Below, in pieces: positions 35,370-41,238 of a stretch of DNA of 64,000 nucleotides. Every line of letters starts with the position of its first letter. The first letter of the stretch is position 1. The notes below the pieces were generated by a model, which was not told the DNA's origin, did not search any database, and saw nothing but the letters and a program-made list of their open reading frames with translations. The translations under genes and the position numbers were made by a program. Source of the stretch: Betaproteobacteria bacterium UBA1934 (GTDB lineage Bacteria; Pseudomonadota; Gammaproteobacteria; Burkholderiales; Rhodocyclaceae); the NCBI GenBank assembly GCA_002337055.1, contig DDFG01000001.1, forward strand, positions 1-64,000, given 5' to 3'.

Positions 35370-35675
35370 TTACTTCTTGACGGCGTCCTTGGCGACTTCC
35401 TTCGCAACTTCCTTGGCGGCGTTCACGACGTCCTTCTTCATGTCGGCAGCAGGAGCGGCAGCAGCCGGGGCGGGCGAAGCGGCAGCAGGAGCAGCAGTGG
35501 AAGCAGCAGCAGGAGCAGCAGCCGGAGCGGAAGCGTCGGCCGGAGCGGCGGAAGCGGCAGCCGGAGCAGCGGCGGGAGCCGGAGCCGGAGCGGGAGCAGC
35601 CTTCGGTTCTTCCTTCTTGGCGCAAGCGGACAGGGCAACGGCCAGCATGGCGGCGACGAGCAGGGACTTGTTCAT
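35370..35675 (-). CDS. Small Ala/Pro-rich lipoprotein
   Basis: The 101-aa product has a signal peptide ending in the lipobox LSAC, so Cys 18 should be lipidated. A lysine-rich stretch (AKKEEPKA), about 55 residues of almost pure Ala/Pro/Ser, and an amphipathic C-terminal helix (VVNAAKEVAKEVAKDAVKK) follow. A good ribosome site (AAGGAAA) precedes the start and a terminator follows, so the low-complexity frame is a real gene. The layout suggests a flexible tether with a helical end, comparable in design to other spacer lipoproteins; function unknown. Confidence 0.8.
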   Translation of the reverse strand: MNKSLLVAAMLAVALSACAKKEEPKAAPAPAPAPAAAPAAASAAPADASAPAAAPAAASTAAPAAASPAPAAAAPAADMKKDVVNAAKEVAKEVAKDAVKK

Positions 35676-35823
35676 GTGATTTCCTTATCGATAAAGAAAC
35701 TATTTGAGACTTCAATCAAATTTCTTGAGGTCGCAGATGCAACCAGCGAAAAATTATAGCAGCGAATTTCGCAAATGATTGAGCCGGAATCAGAAAATTC
35801 GGTCAATTTATCGCTTGAGCTGC

Positions 35824-36300
35824 CTATAAACCCAGAATGGTGGCACTAATCGGCCGGCCGCCTTCGTTCCAGATCGCCTCGAAGCGTTGCCGCCAGGTTG
35901 CCAGGATTTCGGGTTCATCCAGCCAGACCTTGCTGCGAGCCTGTTCGAAATCAAAGCGCCGCAGGCCTTGCCTGGTATCGGCGAGCAACAGGCAATCGCG
36001 CAACGTTCCGAGATGTTCGGGTACCTCGACGATATGCAATTGCGCCGGATGTTCGCGCAATAGCGCAAGCAAACGGGGAAAATCGCGCATCAGGTGGTCG
36101 GTGCGTTGGAGCGCGATGCGGGCACCATGTCGGCTATCAGCGCGCAGGAACCGCTGCAACTTTCCGGCCCGCTGGGGCGAATCAAGCCTCAACTGCATGA
36201 GGTCGGGGTCAAAGATGCACACCTCGGCCTGGGCCGCGTTCAGGGCACTATCGATGGCGGATTGATACTCCGCCCACGTGGTGAGTAGTTGTTCCGACAT
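35824..36300 (-). CDS. Phospholipase D-fold-like small protein of unknown function
   Basis: The 158-aa soluble protein begins MSEQLLTTWAEYQSAIDSAL, with short strands and helices such as VCIFDPDLMQLRLDS, HLMRDFPRLLALLREHPAQL and LLADTRQGLRRFDF. This pattern is seen in small betaproteobacterial proteins with a PLD-like fold (DUF7931-type, from memory), but no HKD catalytic motif is visible. It is divergent from rlmD. Function unknown. Confidence 0.6.
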   Translation of the reverse strand: MSEQLLTTWAEYQSAIDSALNAAQAEVCIFDPDLMQLRLDSPQRAGKLQRFLRADSRHGARIALQRTDHLMRDFPRLLALLREHPAQLHIVEVPEHLGTLRDCLLLADTRQGLRRFDFEQARSKVWLDEPEILATWRQRFEAIWNEGGRPISATILGL

Positions 36301-36352
36301 GGCGTAGAGTGTAGCGCGTTGTTAAAATCCGCGCTTTTGCTTGGAGGCGAGC

Positions 36353-37654
36353 ATGCCGTCCGGACACATTGAGTCGCTTGATCACGAAGCTCGCGGAGTT
36401 ACCCGCCTGGAGGGCAAGACGGTGTTCGTCGACGGCGCCCTGCCCGGCGAATGGGTAGAGTACGCGAGCTATCGCAAGAAACCGACTTTCGAGCTGGCCA
36501 ACGTGGTCCGAGTGGTGTCGCCCTCTCCGGCACGCGTGCCGCCGCGCTGCCCGCATTTCGGCATCTGTGGCGGATGTGCCATGCAGCATCTCGACCCCGC
36601 CGCGCAGGTGGCGGTCAAGCAGCGCGTGCTCGAAGATAATTTGTGGCACATCGGTCGTGTGCGTCCCGAGCGCATGCTATCGCCCATCCAGGGCGAACCC
36701 TGGGGATATCGCCATCGCGCCCGTCTTGGCGTACGCAAGGTGCCTAAAAAAGGTGGCGTGCTGGTTGGGTTTCATGAGCGCAAGAGCAGTTATATTGCCG
36801 ACATCCATTGCTGCGAAATCCTGCCGCCGCATGTTTCTGCACTACTCCTGCCGTTGCGTGAAGTGATCGGCGGCCTGTCGATCTGCGACCGCCTGCCGCA
36901 GGTCGAAGTGGCGGTTGGCGAGCACTGCACCGCACTGGTGCTGCGCATCCTCGAACCTCTGAATGCCCAGGACGAAGCCCTGCTGCGCGCCTTCGCTGAC
37001 CGACACGAGGTCGTCATCTACCTGCAACCCAAGGGCCCGGATAGCGCATGGCGGTTTCATCCGGTCGATGCGCCGGCTCTCTCATACAGTCTGCCGGAAT
37101 TCGCGGTGGATCTGGCGTTTCATCCGACCGAGTTCACGCAGGTCAATCACGCCGTCAACCGTGTCATGGTGCGGCGTGCCCTTCGGCTGCTGGACCCACG
37201 GCCGGGCGAGCGCATTGCTGACATGTTCTGCGGGTTGGGTAACTTCACGTTGCCGATTGCGCGCTCGGGGGCCAAGGTGGTCGGCGTCGAGGGTAGCGAT
37301 GCCCTGGTCCGCCGTGGCGCCGAAAGCGCGGCGGCCAATGGTTTGGCCGATCGCGTTGAATTCGGGGTCGCCAACCTGTTTGAATGCACGCCGGAATCGC
37401 TGGCGGCGCTCGGCGAATTCGACAAGATGCTGATCGACCCGCCGCGCGAAGGCGCGATTGAATTGGTTAAGGCCCTGCCGGCCAGCGGTGGCCCCAGGCG
37501 TATCGTTTATGTTTCCTGCAATCCTGCCACATTGGCGCGGGATGCCGCTGTGCTGGTGGGCGTGCAGGGCTATCGCTTTGTCGCAGCGGGTGCGATCAAT
37601 ATGTTCCCGCATACCGCCCACGTTGAGTCGATTGCGCTGTTCGAGCGCGATTGA
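36353..37654 (+). CDS. rlmD: 23S rRNA (uracil-1939-C5)-methyltransferase RlmD
   Basis: The 433-aa protein has an N-terminal TRAM domain (ESLDHEARGVTRLEGKTVFV), an Fe-S cluster motif CPHFGICGGCAMQHL near residue 66 and a SAM-binding Rossmann domain (ADMFCGLGNFTLPIA). The methyltransferase DPPREG motif and YVSCNPATLARD with the catalytic Cys follow. It uses SAM to form m5U1939. ATG 36353, with GGAGG upstream at 36343, is preferred over the in-frame TTG at 36341. Confidence 0.95.
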   Translation: MPSGHIESLDHEARGVTRLEGKTVFVDGALPGEWVEYASYRKKPTFELANVVRVVSPSPARVPPRCPHFGICGGCAMQHLDPAAQVAVKQRVLEDNLWHIGRVRPERMLSPIQGEPWGYRHRARLGVRKVPKKGGVLVGFHERKSSYIADIHCCEILPPHVSALLLPLREVIGGLSICDRLPQVEVAVGEHCTALVLRILEPLNAQDEALLRAFADRHEVVIYLQPKGPDSAWRFHPVDAPALSYSLPEFAVDLAFHPTEFTQVNHAVNRVMVRRALRLLDPRPGERIADMFCGLGNFTLPIARSGAKVVGVEGSDALVRRGAESAAANGLADRVEFGVANLFECTPESLAALGEFDKMLIDPPREGAIELVKALPASGGPRRIVYVSCNPATLARDAAVLVGVQGYRFVAAGAINMFPHTAHVESIALFERD

Positions 37655-37662
37655 ACAGTGCC

Positions 37663-37691
37663 AAAAAAAAGGGGCAGCCATTGGCTGCCCC
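37663..37691 (-). terminator. Strong terminator of the Bax-inhibitor-1 gene
   Basis: GGGGCAGCCA (37671-37680) and TGGCTGCCCC (37682-37691) form a 10-bp perfect stem, and eight A residues on the plus strand give a T8 run on the minus strand, 23 bases after the gene's stop. It lies just after rlmD and could slow rlmD transcription too. Confidence 0.88.
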
Positions 37692-37713
37692 CCGTTGTCT
37701 GCGCCGAACGGGC

Positions 37714-38406
37714 TCAGTCGCGTTCGCCCGAAAACGCCATCAACAGGTTCAGCAAGCTGACGAAGACGTTGTAGATGTCGAGATACACCGCCAGCGTGGC
37801 GGTGATGTAGTTGGTCTCGCCACCGCGAACGATATTGTTGATGTCGTACAGGATGTAGGCCGAGAAAATCAGTACGGCGGCGGCCGAAATGGCCAGCGAC
37901 ACGGCCGGAACCTGGAAGAAGGCGTTCGCCAGTGCAGCCAGCAGGATCACGATCATCCCGGCGAAGAGAAACTTGCCCAGTCCGCTGAAATCACGCCGCG
38001 TGGTGGCGGCCACGGTCGAGAGCACGAAAAAGAGGGCGCCGGTACCGCCGGCCGCCATGGCAATCAGCGAACCGCCGTTTGAAAAGCCGAGCGCAACTTG
38101 CAGAATGCGAGACAGCATCAGCCCCATGAAGAAAGTGAAGCCGAGCAGCAGCGCTACGCCCCAGCCACTGTTCTTGGTGCGTTCGATGCCCCAGAAGAAG
38201 CCGAACGCGATCCCCAGGAAGAGCAGGAAAGAGATGAGCGGGCTGCCGGCGAAGAAGCTGAATTGCATCTGTACGCCCATCAATGCGCCAAGTACGGTGG
38301 GCACCATCGAAAGGCCAAGCAACATATAGGTGTTCCGCAGCACGCGGTTCTGCTGAAGGGCGCTATCAACGCTCGCCGCACGGGTAATCTGGATGTCGGA
38401 GTGCAT
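37714..38406 (-). CDS. yccA: Bax inhibitor-1/YccA family membrane protein
   Basis: The 230-aa protein has seven hydrophobic helices and the family segments LRNTYMLLGLSM, GFTFFMGLMLSRIL and ILYDINNIVRGGETNYITATLAVYLDIYNVF, ending with the conserved acidic FSGERD tail. BI-1/YccA proteins form proton- or calcium-leak channels; E. coli YccA also inhibits FtsH. The start at 38406 is chosen because AAAGGAC lies just upstream; an in-frame ATG nine codons earlier has no ribosome site. Confidence 0.9.
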   Translation of the reverse strand: MHSDIQITRAASVDSALQQNRVLRNTYMLLGLSMVPTVLGALMGVQMQFSFFAGSPLISFLLFLGIAFGFFWGIERTKNSGWGVALLLGFTFFMGLMLSRILQVALGFSNGGSLIAMAAGGTGALFFVLSTVAATTRRDFSGLGKFLFAGMIVILLAALANAFFQVPAVSLAISAAAVLIFSAYILYDINNIVRGGETNYITATLAVYLDIYNVFVSLLNLLMAFSGERD

Positions 38407-38540
38407 GTATGTCCTTTGAAAAAGGGAAGCCAACGGATCATTAGACTACTGGAGGGCGTCGAGAGTTGCAACCATTCGAGAGCGCGCCGGGAACGGAGCA
38501 GGATGGTCGGCCAGCGGTGTGGTAAGATGCCACCCCTGCC

Positions 38541-38608
38541 GGAGGTGTGGCAGAGTGGTCGATTGCACTGGTCTTGAAAACCAGCAAAGGGCAACCTTTC
38601 GTGAGTTC
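38541..38608 (+). pseudogene. tRNA-Ser(UGA), 5' fragment interrupted by the integrated element
   Basis: The first 68 bases of a tRNA-Ser are intact: acceptor strand GGAGGTG, D arm, anticodon arm CTGGT-CTTGAAA-ACCAG (anticodon TGA), long variable arm, and the start of the T arm GTGAGTTC. Instead of continuing GAATCTCAC, the sequence changes to TTATCTTAACC. The missing 20 bases, including CCA, are at 41144-41163. A -10-like TAAGAT at 38523 remains in front, so a truncated RNA is still likely transcribed into the element. Confidence 0.93.
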
Positions 38609-38620
38609 TTATCTTAACCA
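38603..38620. other. Left attachment junction (half-site of the element)
   Basis: The host half (GTGA) meets the element half (TCTTATCTTAACCA) around the dinucleotide GT at 38605-38606. Joined to the right-end arm, the circular form would read TGGTTTAGATAAGA, then GT, then TCTTATCTTAACCA: two 14-bp arms matching at 13 positions around a 2-bp centre, the geometry of a serine-recombinase crossover site. Confidence 0.7.
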
Positions 38621-38720
38621 GGTTGTTGTGCACCTAATGCAACACGTGGGAGCGTAGCAAAATCAAGCTATTTAATTAGTTATTGCACTGTGCAACTAAT
38701 GGCGCTAAATTGTTAGTGTC

Positions 38721-39032
38721 ATGTTGCCCGGGATGACTATGGCTGGCTTGAAAAATTTGACGCGTGTCGAAACCCAAAGATTGGGACATACGACTTGGGA
38801 CCTCATCGATAATGACGGAGTGCCCGTCCAAGCGTTCTCCTATTATTGTGAGAAAAATTGGGACTACGCATTTGCTACGCAAAAACGCTATGCGGAAGTT
38901 GTTGCCGGCTTCTTGGATTACTTAGTTGAGGCAAAGGCATTTGGAACCTCCTTGGCCCCCACCAAGCGGCATCTCAACGAAGTCATTGATGCCTATCCGA
39001 ACTGGAGCGTTCAAAGTTATACGGTGAGATAA
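38721..39032 (+). CDS. Integrase N-terminal-like fragment
   Basis: This short reading frame (103 aa) contains DLIDNDGVPVQAFSYYCEK and WDYAFATQKRYAEVVAGFLD, which look like the SAM-like core-binding domain at the N-terminus of tyrosine recombinases. It stops after the HLNEVIDAYP segment, before any catalytic domain, so it is probably debris of a larger integrase. Starts at 38721, 38733 and 38739 are all possible. AT-richer than flanking chromosomal genes. Not proven to be expressed. Confidence 0.45.
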   Translation: MLPGMTMAGLKNLTRVETQRLGHTTWDLIDNDGVPVQAFSYYCEKNWDYAFATQKRYAEVVAGFLDYLVEAKAFGTSLAPTKRHLNEVIDAYPNWSVQSYTVR

Positions 39033-39034
39033 CT

Positions 39035-39328
39035 TTGGATGAAGTTACCTTTTTCCACGAAAGACTAAAATCCTTTGAGATTGGGCAACATGCTGCCGCT
39101 AGAGCATGGGCCAAAACCTTGAAGAAGGCTTGGAAGGCAAGGACAGGGGTGATTCAACTAAATCCGAAAATCGATAGCAAGAACCAGCGCCGGTTGCAAT
39201 GTTCGGCAGCTATTACTGCCCTTGTTGATGCTTGCGAGGATTCAGAACTTTTTCGCGACGAGTATCGCGGGCTGCAGCTACCGTATGTGGTTAGTAGCAG
39301 CAGCCGTGAGTTCCGCTCAAGCACCTAG
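39035..39328 (+). CDS. Unrecognised short reading frame within the element
   Basis: A 97-aa frame begins with TTG three bases after the previous stop, in a different frame. It contains a helical region (IGQHAAARAWAKTLKKAWKA) and a C-terminal Ser-rich end. I recognise no family. It may be a frame-shifted continuation of the preceding integrase-like fragment or a small independent gene. The start codon is weak and no clear ribosome site is seen. Confidence 0.3.
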   Translation: MDEVTFFHERLKSFEIGQHAAARAWAKTLKKAWKARTGVIQLNPKIDSKNQRRLQCSAAITALVDACEDSELFRDEYRGLQLPYVVSSSSREFRSST

Positions 39329-39478
39329 GCCCCTTAGCGACTTGACGTATCAATATGGCCCTCAAGTCGTGTACTCCTGATTCAAGGTGCAATAGGTTTC
39401 GCAGGTACGGCCGGTATCGGCTCGATAAATCCTCAAAATAGGGATAGTTGTCCATATATTAGGTATAACTGAAATTCG

Positions 39479-39613
39479 GCGTCTCGAAAATGTTCCTTTT
39501 TGAGACGCGCCTGGTAACGGCCCCAGCCACGGCGGATTGCCATACTTTCGTGTCTTGAAATCAAGTCTCAATTTCAAAATCTCGCTATACTTAATTTAGA
39601 CGAGATTTGAGAC
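39479..39613. repeat. GAGAC/GTCTC repeat cluster and promoter upstream of the serine recombinase
   Basis: CGTCTCGAAAA at 39479 and TTTTTGAGACG near 39499 form a near-perfect inverted repeat. AGTCTCAATTT at about 39564, AAATCTCG at 39578 and CGAGATTTGAGAC at 39601 add further copies in both orientations. TATACT near 39586 is a candidate -10. TTTAGACGAGA (39595-39605) matches the terminal arm TTTAGATAAGA at 9 of 11 positions. These look like recombinase-binding sites used as operators or res-like accessory sites. Confidence 0.5.
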
Positions 39614-39624
39614 GGAGAGCTGCC

Positions 39625-40182
39625 ATGCTTGTGGGCTACGCACGAGTATCAACCGAAGACCAAAACCTGGACCTACAGTCCGATGCACTGAAATCGGCAG
39701 GCTGCGAGCAACTATTCACTGACCAGCTTTCTGGAGCTGCGAAGAATCGCCCTGGCTTGGACGAAGCGCTGAAGTACCTTCGCCAGGGGGATACCCTTGT
39801 GGTTTGGAAACTCGACCGGTTAGGGCGCACCGTGAAGGGGCTCGTCGACTTGGTGGAGAGCCTCCAAGAAAAAGGCATCCAGTTCCGTAGCTTGACTGAT
39901 GGAATCGATACCTCGACTTCGGCAGGCAGGTTCTTCTTCCATGTAATGGCTGCCCTTGCTCAAATGGAACGAGAGCTCATTCGTGAGCGAACCAATGCTG
40001 GTCTGAAGGCAGCGAGAGCACGTGGCCGTCTCGGTGGCAGGAAGCCAAAAATGGATGACTCAAAGGTCAAGTCGGCCAAGCATCTACTCGATAGTGGAGT
40101 TCCTGCCAGAGAAGTTGCGAACAACCTTGGGGTGTCTCGGGCTACGTTGTACCGAGCATTGGCTCAAGCCATGGAGGCTTAA
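39625..40182 (+). CDS. Small serine recombinase (resolvase/invertase family)
   Basis: The 185-aa protein has the catalytic N-terminal domain with GYARVSTEDQNLDLQ (nucleophile Ser 9), the conserved KLDRLGRTVKGLVDLVE helix, and AALAQMERELIRERTNAGL leading into the E helix. A C-terminal HTH follows (VPAREVANNLGVSRATLYRAL). Length and layout match Tn3-resolvase/Hin-type enzymes, not large serine integrases. It is the only complete recombinase in the element and is the likely enzyme for its integration and excision. ATG 39625 follows GGAGAGC; a longer frame from 39607 is less likely. Confidence 0.93.
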   Translation: MLVGYARVSTEDQNLDLQSDALKSAGCEQLFTDQLSGAAKNRPGLDEALKYLRQGDTLVVWKLDRLGRTVKGLVDLVESLQEKGIQFRSLTDGIDTSTSAGRFFFHVMAALAQMERELIRERTNAGLKAARARGRLGGRKPKMDDSKVKSAKHLLDSGVPAREVANNLGVSRATLYRALAQAMEA

Positions 40183-40207
40183 ATGTGTCTCAAGCAGTTG
40201 GCAGTTT

Positions 40208-40468
40208 CTATTTTGCAAATGGACTAGTGCACCACTGAGACTCGCACGGGGTGCCATCCCCGTCACCGTCCATTTCTGTGCCTGGGCAGTTGCGAAGGAA
40301 ATAGGTAGCTTCCGCGCATGACGTCATCTGGGAGCAATAACGCCGGCCGTCACATGTGAAACGCCCAGCCGCCTCTGCTGGCGAACTCAGAATTGCCTGC
40401 GCCGGCGTACCCTTCAGCTTGGGCAGTATCGCTTGGTAGCCCATGTAACCTAGGCTTGCAATTATCAC
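40208..40468 (-). CDS. Small Excalibur-like Cys-rich exported or membrane-anchored protein
   Basis: The 86-aa product has an N-terminal hydrophobic segment (MIIASLGYMGYQAILPKL) and a C-terminal module CDGRRYCSQMTSCAEATYF, then CPGTEMDGDGDGTPCE, which fits the Excalibur calcium-binding motif (DxDxDGxxCE) with paired cysteines. The start is GTG; a further GTG 36 bases upstream is also in frame. It is the element's only obvious cargo protein besides recombination genes, oriented opposite to them. Role unknown. Confidence 0.6.
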   Translation of the reverse strand: MIIASLGYMGYQAILPKLKGTPAQAILSSPAEAAGRFTCDGRRYCSQMTSCAEATYFLRNCPGTEMDGDGDGTPCESQWCTSPFAK

Positions 40469-40662
40469 ACGTCATAAGCAATCGTCGTTAAGCACAGCGG
40501 CAGCACCTATGAGAAATATTCCATCCTAAAGTCATACCTGTGACGTAGAAAGCACCGAAATTTGAAGGTGTACTCAAGCAGCTCTGTGTCCAGCAATTTT
40601 TTGGAACGGCATCGCAGTGGCTGCGTCTGCGCTAAAAATATAAAGCCATTCCTTACATTGGT

Positions 40663-40681
40663 TGCACAGTGAGGAACTAAT
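40663..40681. repeat. Direct repeat flanking the tRNA-Ser/intron cassette (upstream copy)
   Basis: TGCACAGTGAGGAACTAAT here matches TGCACGGTGAGCAACTAGA at 41064-41082 directly after the tRNA, and a third, slightly shorter relative TGCACTGTGCAACTAAT lies at 38684-38700 near the left end. The two closer copies bracket the tRNA cassette. Confidence 0.5.
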
Positions 40682-40739
40682 TAGATGGAATTTTTGACTT
40701 CTGGTCATTGGGCAATTTAGCGGTATTCAGGAAGTCAGA

Positions 40740-40745
40740 TATAAT
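40740..40745 (+). promoter_or_regulatory. -10 box of the element-borne tRNA-Ser
   Basis: A perfect TATAAT lies nine bases before the tRNA 5' end. No good -35 box is at the usual distance; TTGACT at 40694 is too far upstream to be its partner. Confidence 0.55.
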
Positions 40746-40754
40746 TCGCCCCAC

Positions 40755-41058
40755 GGAAGGTTGGCAGAGCGGTTGAATGCACCGGTCTTGTTAACTCGAG
40801 CGCTGCTTCGGAAACGTTGCAGATGTAAGGAGTCAAAGTCGGAGAAGCCCCTGGTGAAAACCGAGGTAACGCCGAGCGAAGCCTAGCTTGCTAGGAACGT
40901 GTAGAGACTTGACGGCTCCCACCTAAAGCAGTTTTGCTATGGTGAAGGCAAAGTCCAGACCCCAAACAGACTATGTCTGGTAGCGAAAGCTATAGCAGGT
41001 AAGGAAAACCGGCAGTGTCGTAAGGCACTCCAGGGTTCGAATCCCTGACCTTCCGCCA
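40755..41058 (+). tRNA. tRNA-Ser (anticodon TGA) interrupted by a group I intron
   Basis: Exon 1 is 40755-40789 and exon 2 is 41004-41058. Joined, they give a 90-nt serine tRNA: acceptor GGAAGGT/ACCTTCC, anticodon arm CCGGT-CTTGAAA-ACCGG with TGA, a long variable arm CAGTGTCGTAAGGCACT, T arm CAGGG-TTCGAAT-CCCTG, discriminator G and encoded CCA. The intron splits U34 from G35. The anticodon equals that of the tRNA gene destroyed by the element, so this gene probably replaces it. Its T stem (CAGGG) differs from the target T stem (GTGAG), so it lacks the GAGTTC crossover sequence. Confidence 0.93.
40790..41003 (+). other. Group I intron (IC3-like) in tRNA-Ser(UGA)
   Basis: The 214-nt intron lies after U34, with P1 formed by exon CUU and intron GAG (about 40798-40800) giving the required U-G pair at the 5' splice site, and G41003 as the terminal G. 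The core GTGTAGAGACTTGACGGC (about 40899-40916), CCCACCTAA and GGTGAAGGCAAAGTCCAG (about 40941-40958) closely follows the Azoarcus tRNA-Ile ribozyme. P7 pairs GACUU (40906-40910) with AAGUC (40951-40955), where Azoarcus has GACUA/UAGUC, a compensatory change. There is no room for a homing endonuclease gene. Confidence 0.93.
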
Positions 41059-41063
41059 TTAGA

Positions 41064-41082
41064 TGCACGGTGAGCAACTAGA
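41064..41082. repeat. Direct repeat flanking the tRNA-Ser/intron cassette (downstream copy)
   Basis: TGCACGGTGAGCAACTAGA starts six bases after the tRNA CCA end and matches the copy at 40663-40681 in most positions. This suggests that the tRNA cassette was acquired or duplicated as a unit. Confidence 0.5.
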
Positions 41083-41101
41083 AACCCCTTGTTTTACCTA
41101 C

Positions 41102-41126
41102 ACACACAGCGGATTTTGTGTGTTTT
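41102..41126 (+). terminator. Hairpin at the right end of the element
   Basis: ACACACA (41102-41108) pairs with TGTGTGT (41117-41123) around an 8-base loop, followed by TTT, just before the right terminal repeat. It probably ends the tRNA-Ser transcript inside the element. Confidence 0.55.
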
Positions 41127-41143
41127 GGTTTAGATAAGAGTTC
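41126..41143. other. Right attachment junction (half-site of the element)
   Basis: The element arm TGGTTTAGATAAGA (41126-41139) is followed by the GT dinucleotide (41140-41141) and the host T-loop sequence TCGAATCTC. It mirrors the left junction. Confidence 0.7.
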
Positions 41144-41163
41144 GAATCTCACCGCCTCCGCCA
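41138..41163 (+). pseudogene. tRNA-Ser(UGA), 3' fragment beyond the element
   Basis: GAGTTC followed by GAATCTCACCGCCTCCGCCA supplies the missing T-arm half, acceptor strand CGCCTCC, discriminator G and CCA of the tRNA fragment at 38541-38608. Together (38541-38608 plus 41144-41163) they make a perfect 88-nt tRNA with acceptor GGAGGTG/CGCCTCC and T stem GTGAG/CTCAC. Confidence 0.93.
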
Positions 41164-41200
41164 ATAAAAACAAGCACTCAGTTTGTCTCTCTGTGTGCCG

Positions 41201-41238
41201 TTAAGCATAATGTGTCCACATGGACAACTTATGCTTAA
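41201..41238. repeat. 38-bp imperfect palindrome downstream of tRNA-Ser
   Basis: TTAAGCATAATGTGTCCA, CA, TGGACAACTTATGCTTAA: two 18-base arms, with 16 matches, around a 2-base centre, followed by TTTTT. ATGTGTCC recurs inverted as GGACACAT at 41250. It may be a terminator for the original tRNA transcript, a binding site, or the end of a lost insertion element. Confidence 0.5.

Larger units (their letters stand above)
38609..41137 (+). mobile_element. 2.53-kb serine-recombinase element integrated in tRNA-Ser(UGA)
   Basis: The element replaces nothing and splits tRNA-Ser. GAGTTC is duplicated at the junctions (38603-38608 and 41138-41143). Its ends are inverted repeats: TTATCTTAACCA at 38609 and TGGTTTAGATAA ending at 41137 (11 of 12 match when inverted). 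Contents in order are two integrase-like fragments, a recombinase operator region, a small serine recombinase, an antisense Excalibur-like gene, and a complete tRNA-Ser(UGA) with a group I intron. A terminator hairpin closes it. Base composition is visibly more AT-rich than the flanks. The replacement tRNA would compensate for the disrupted one. Confidence 0.88.

Noticed and set aside
35377..35679. Plus-strand Ala/Gly-rich frame opposite the small lipoprotein
   Set aside because: It arises from the GC-rich Ala/Pro repeat; the minus strand has the signal peptide, lipobox, ribosome site and terminator.
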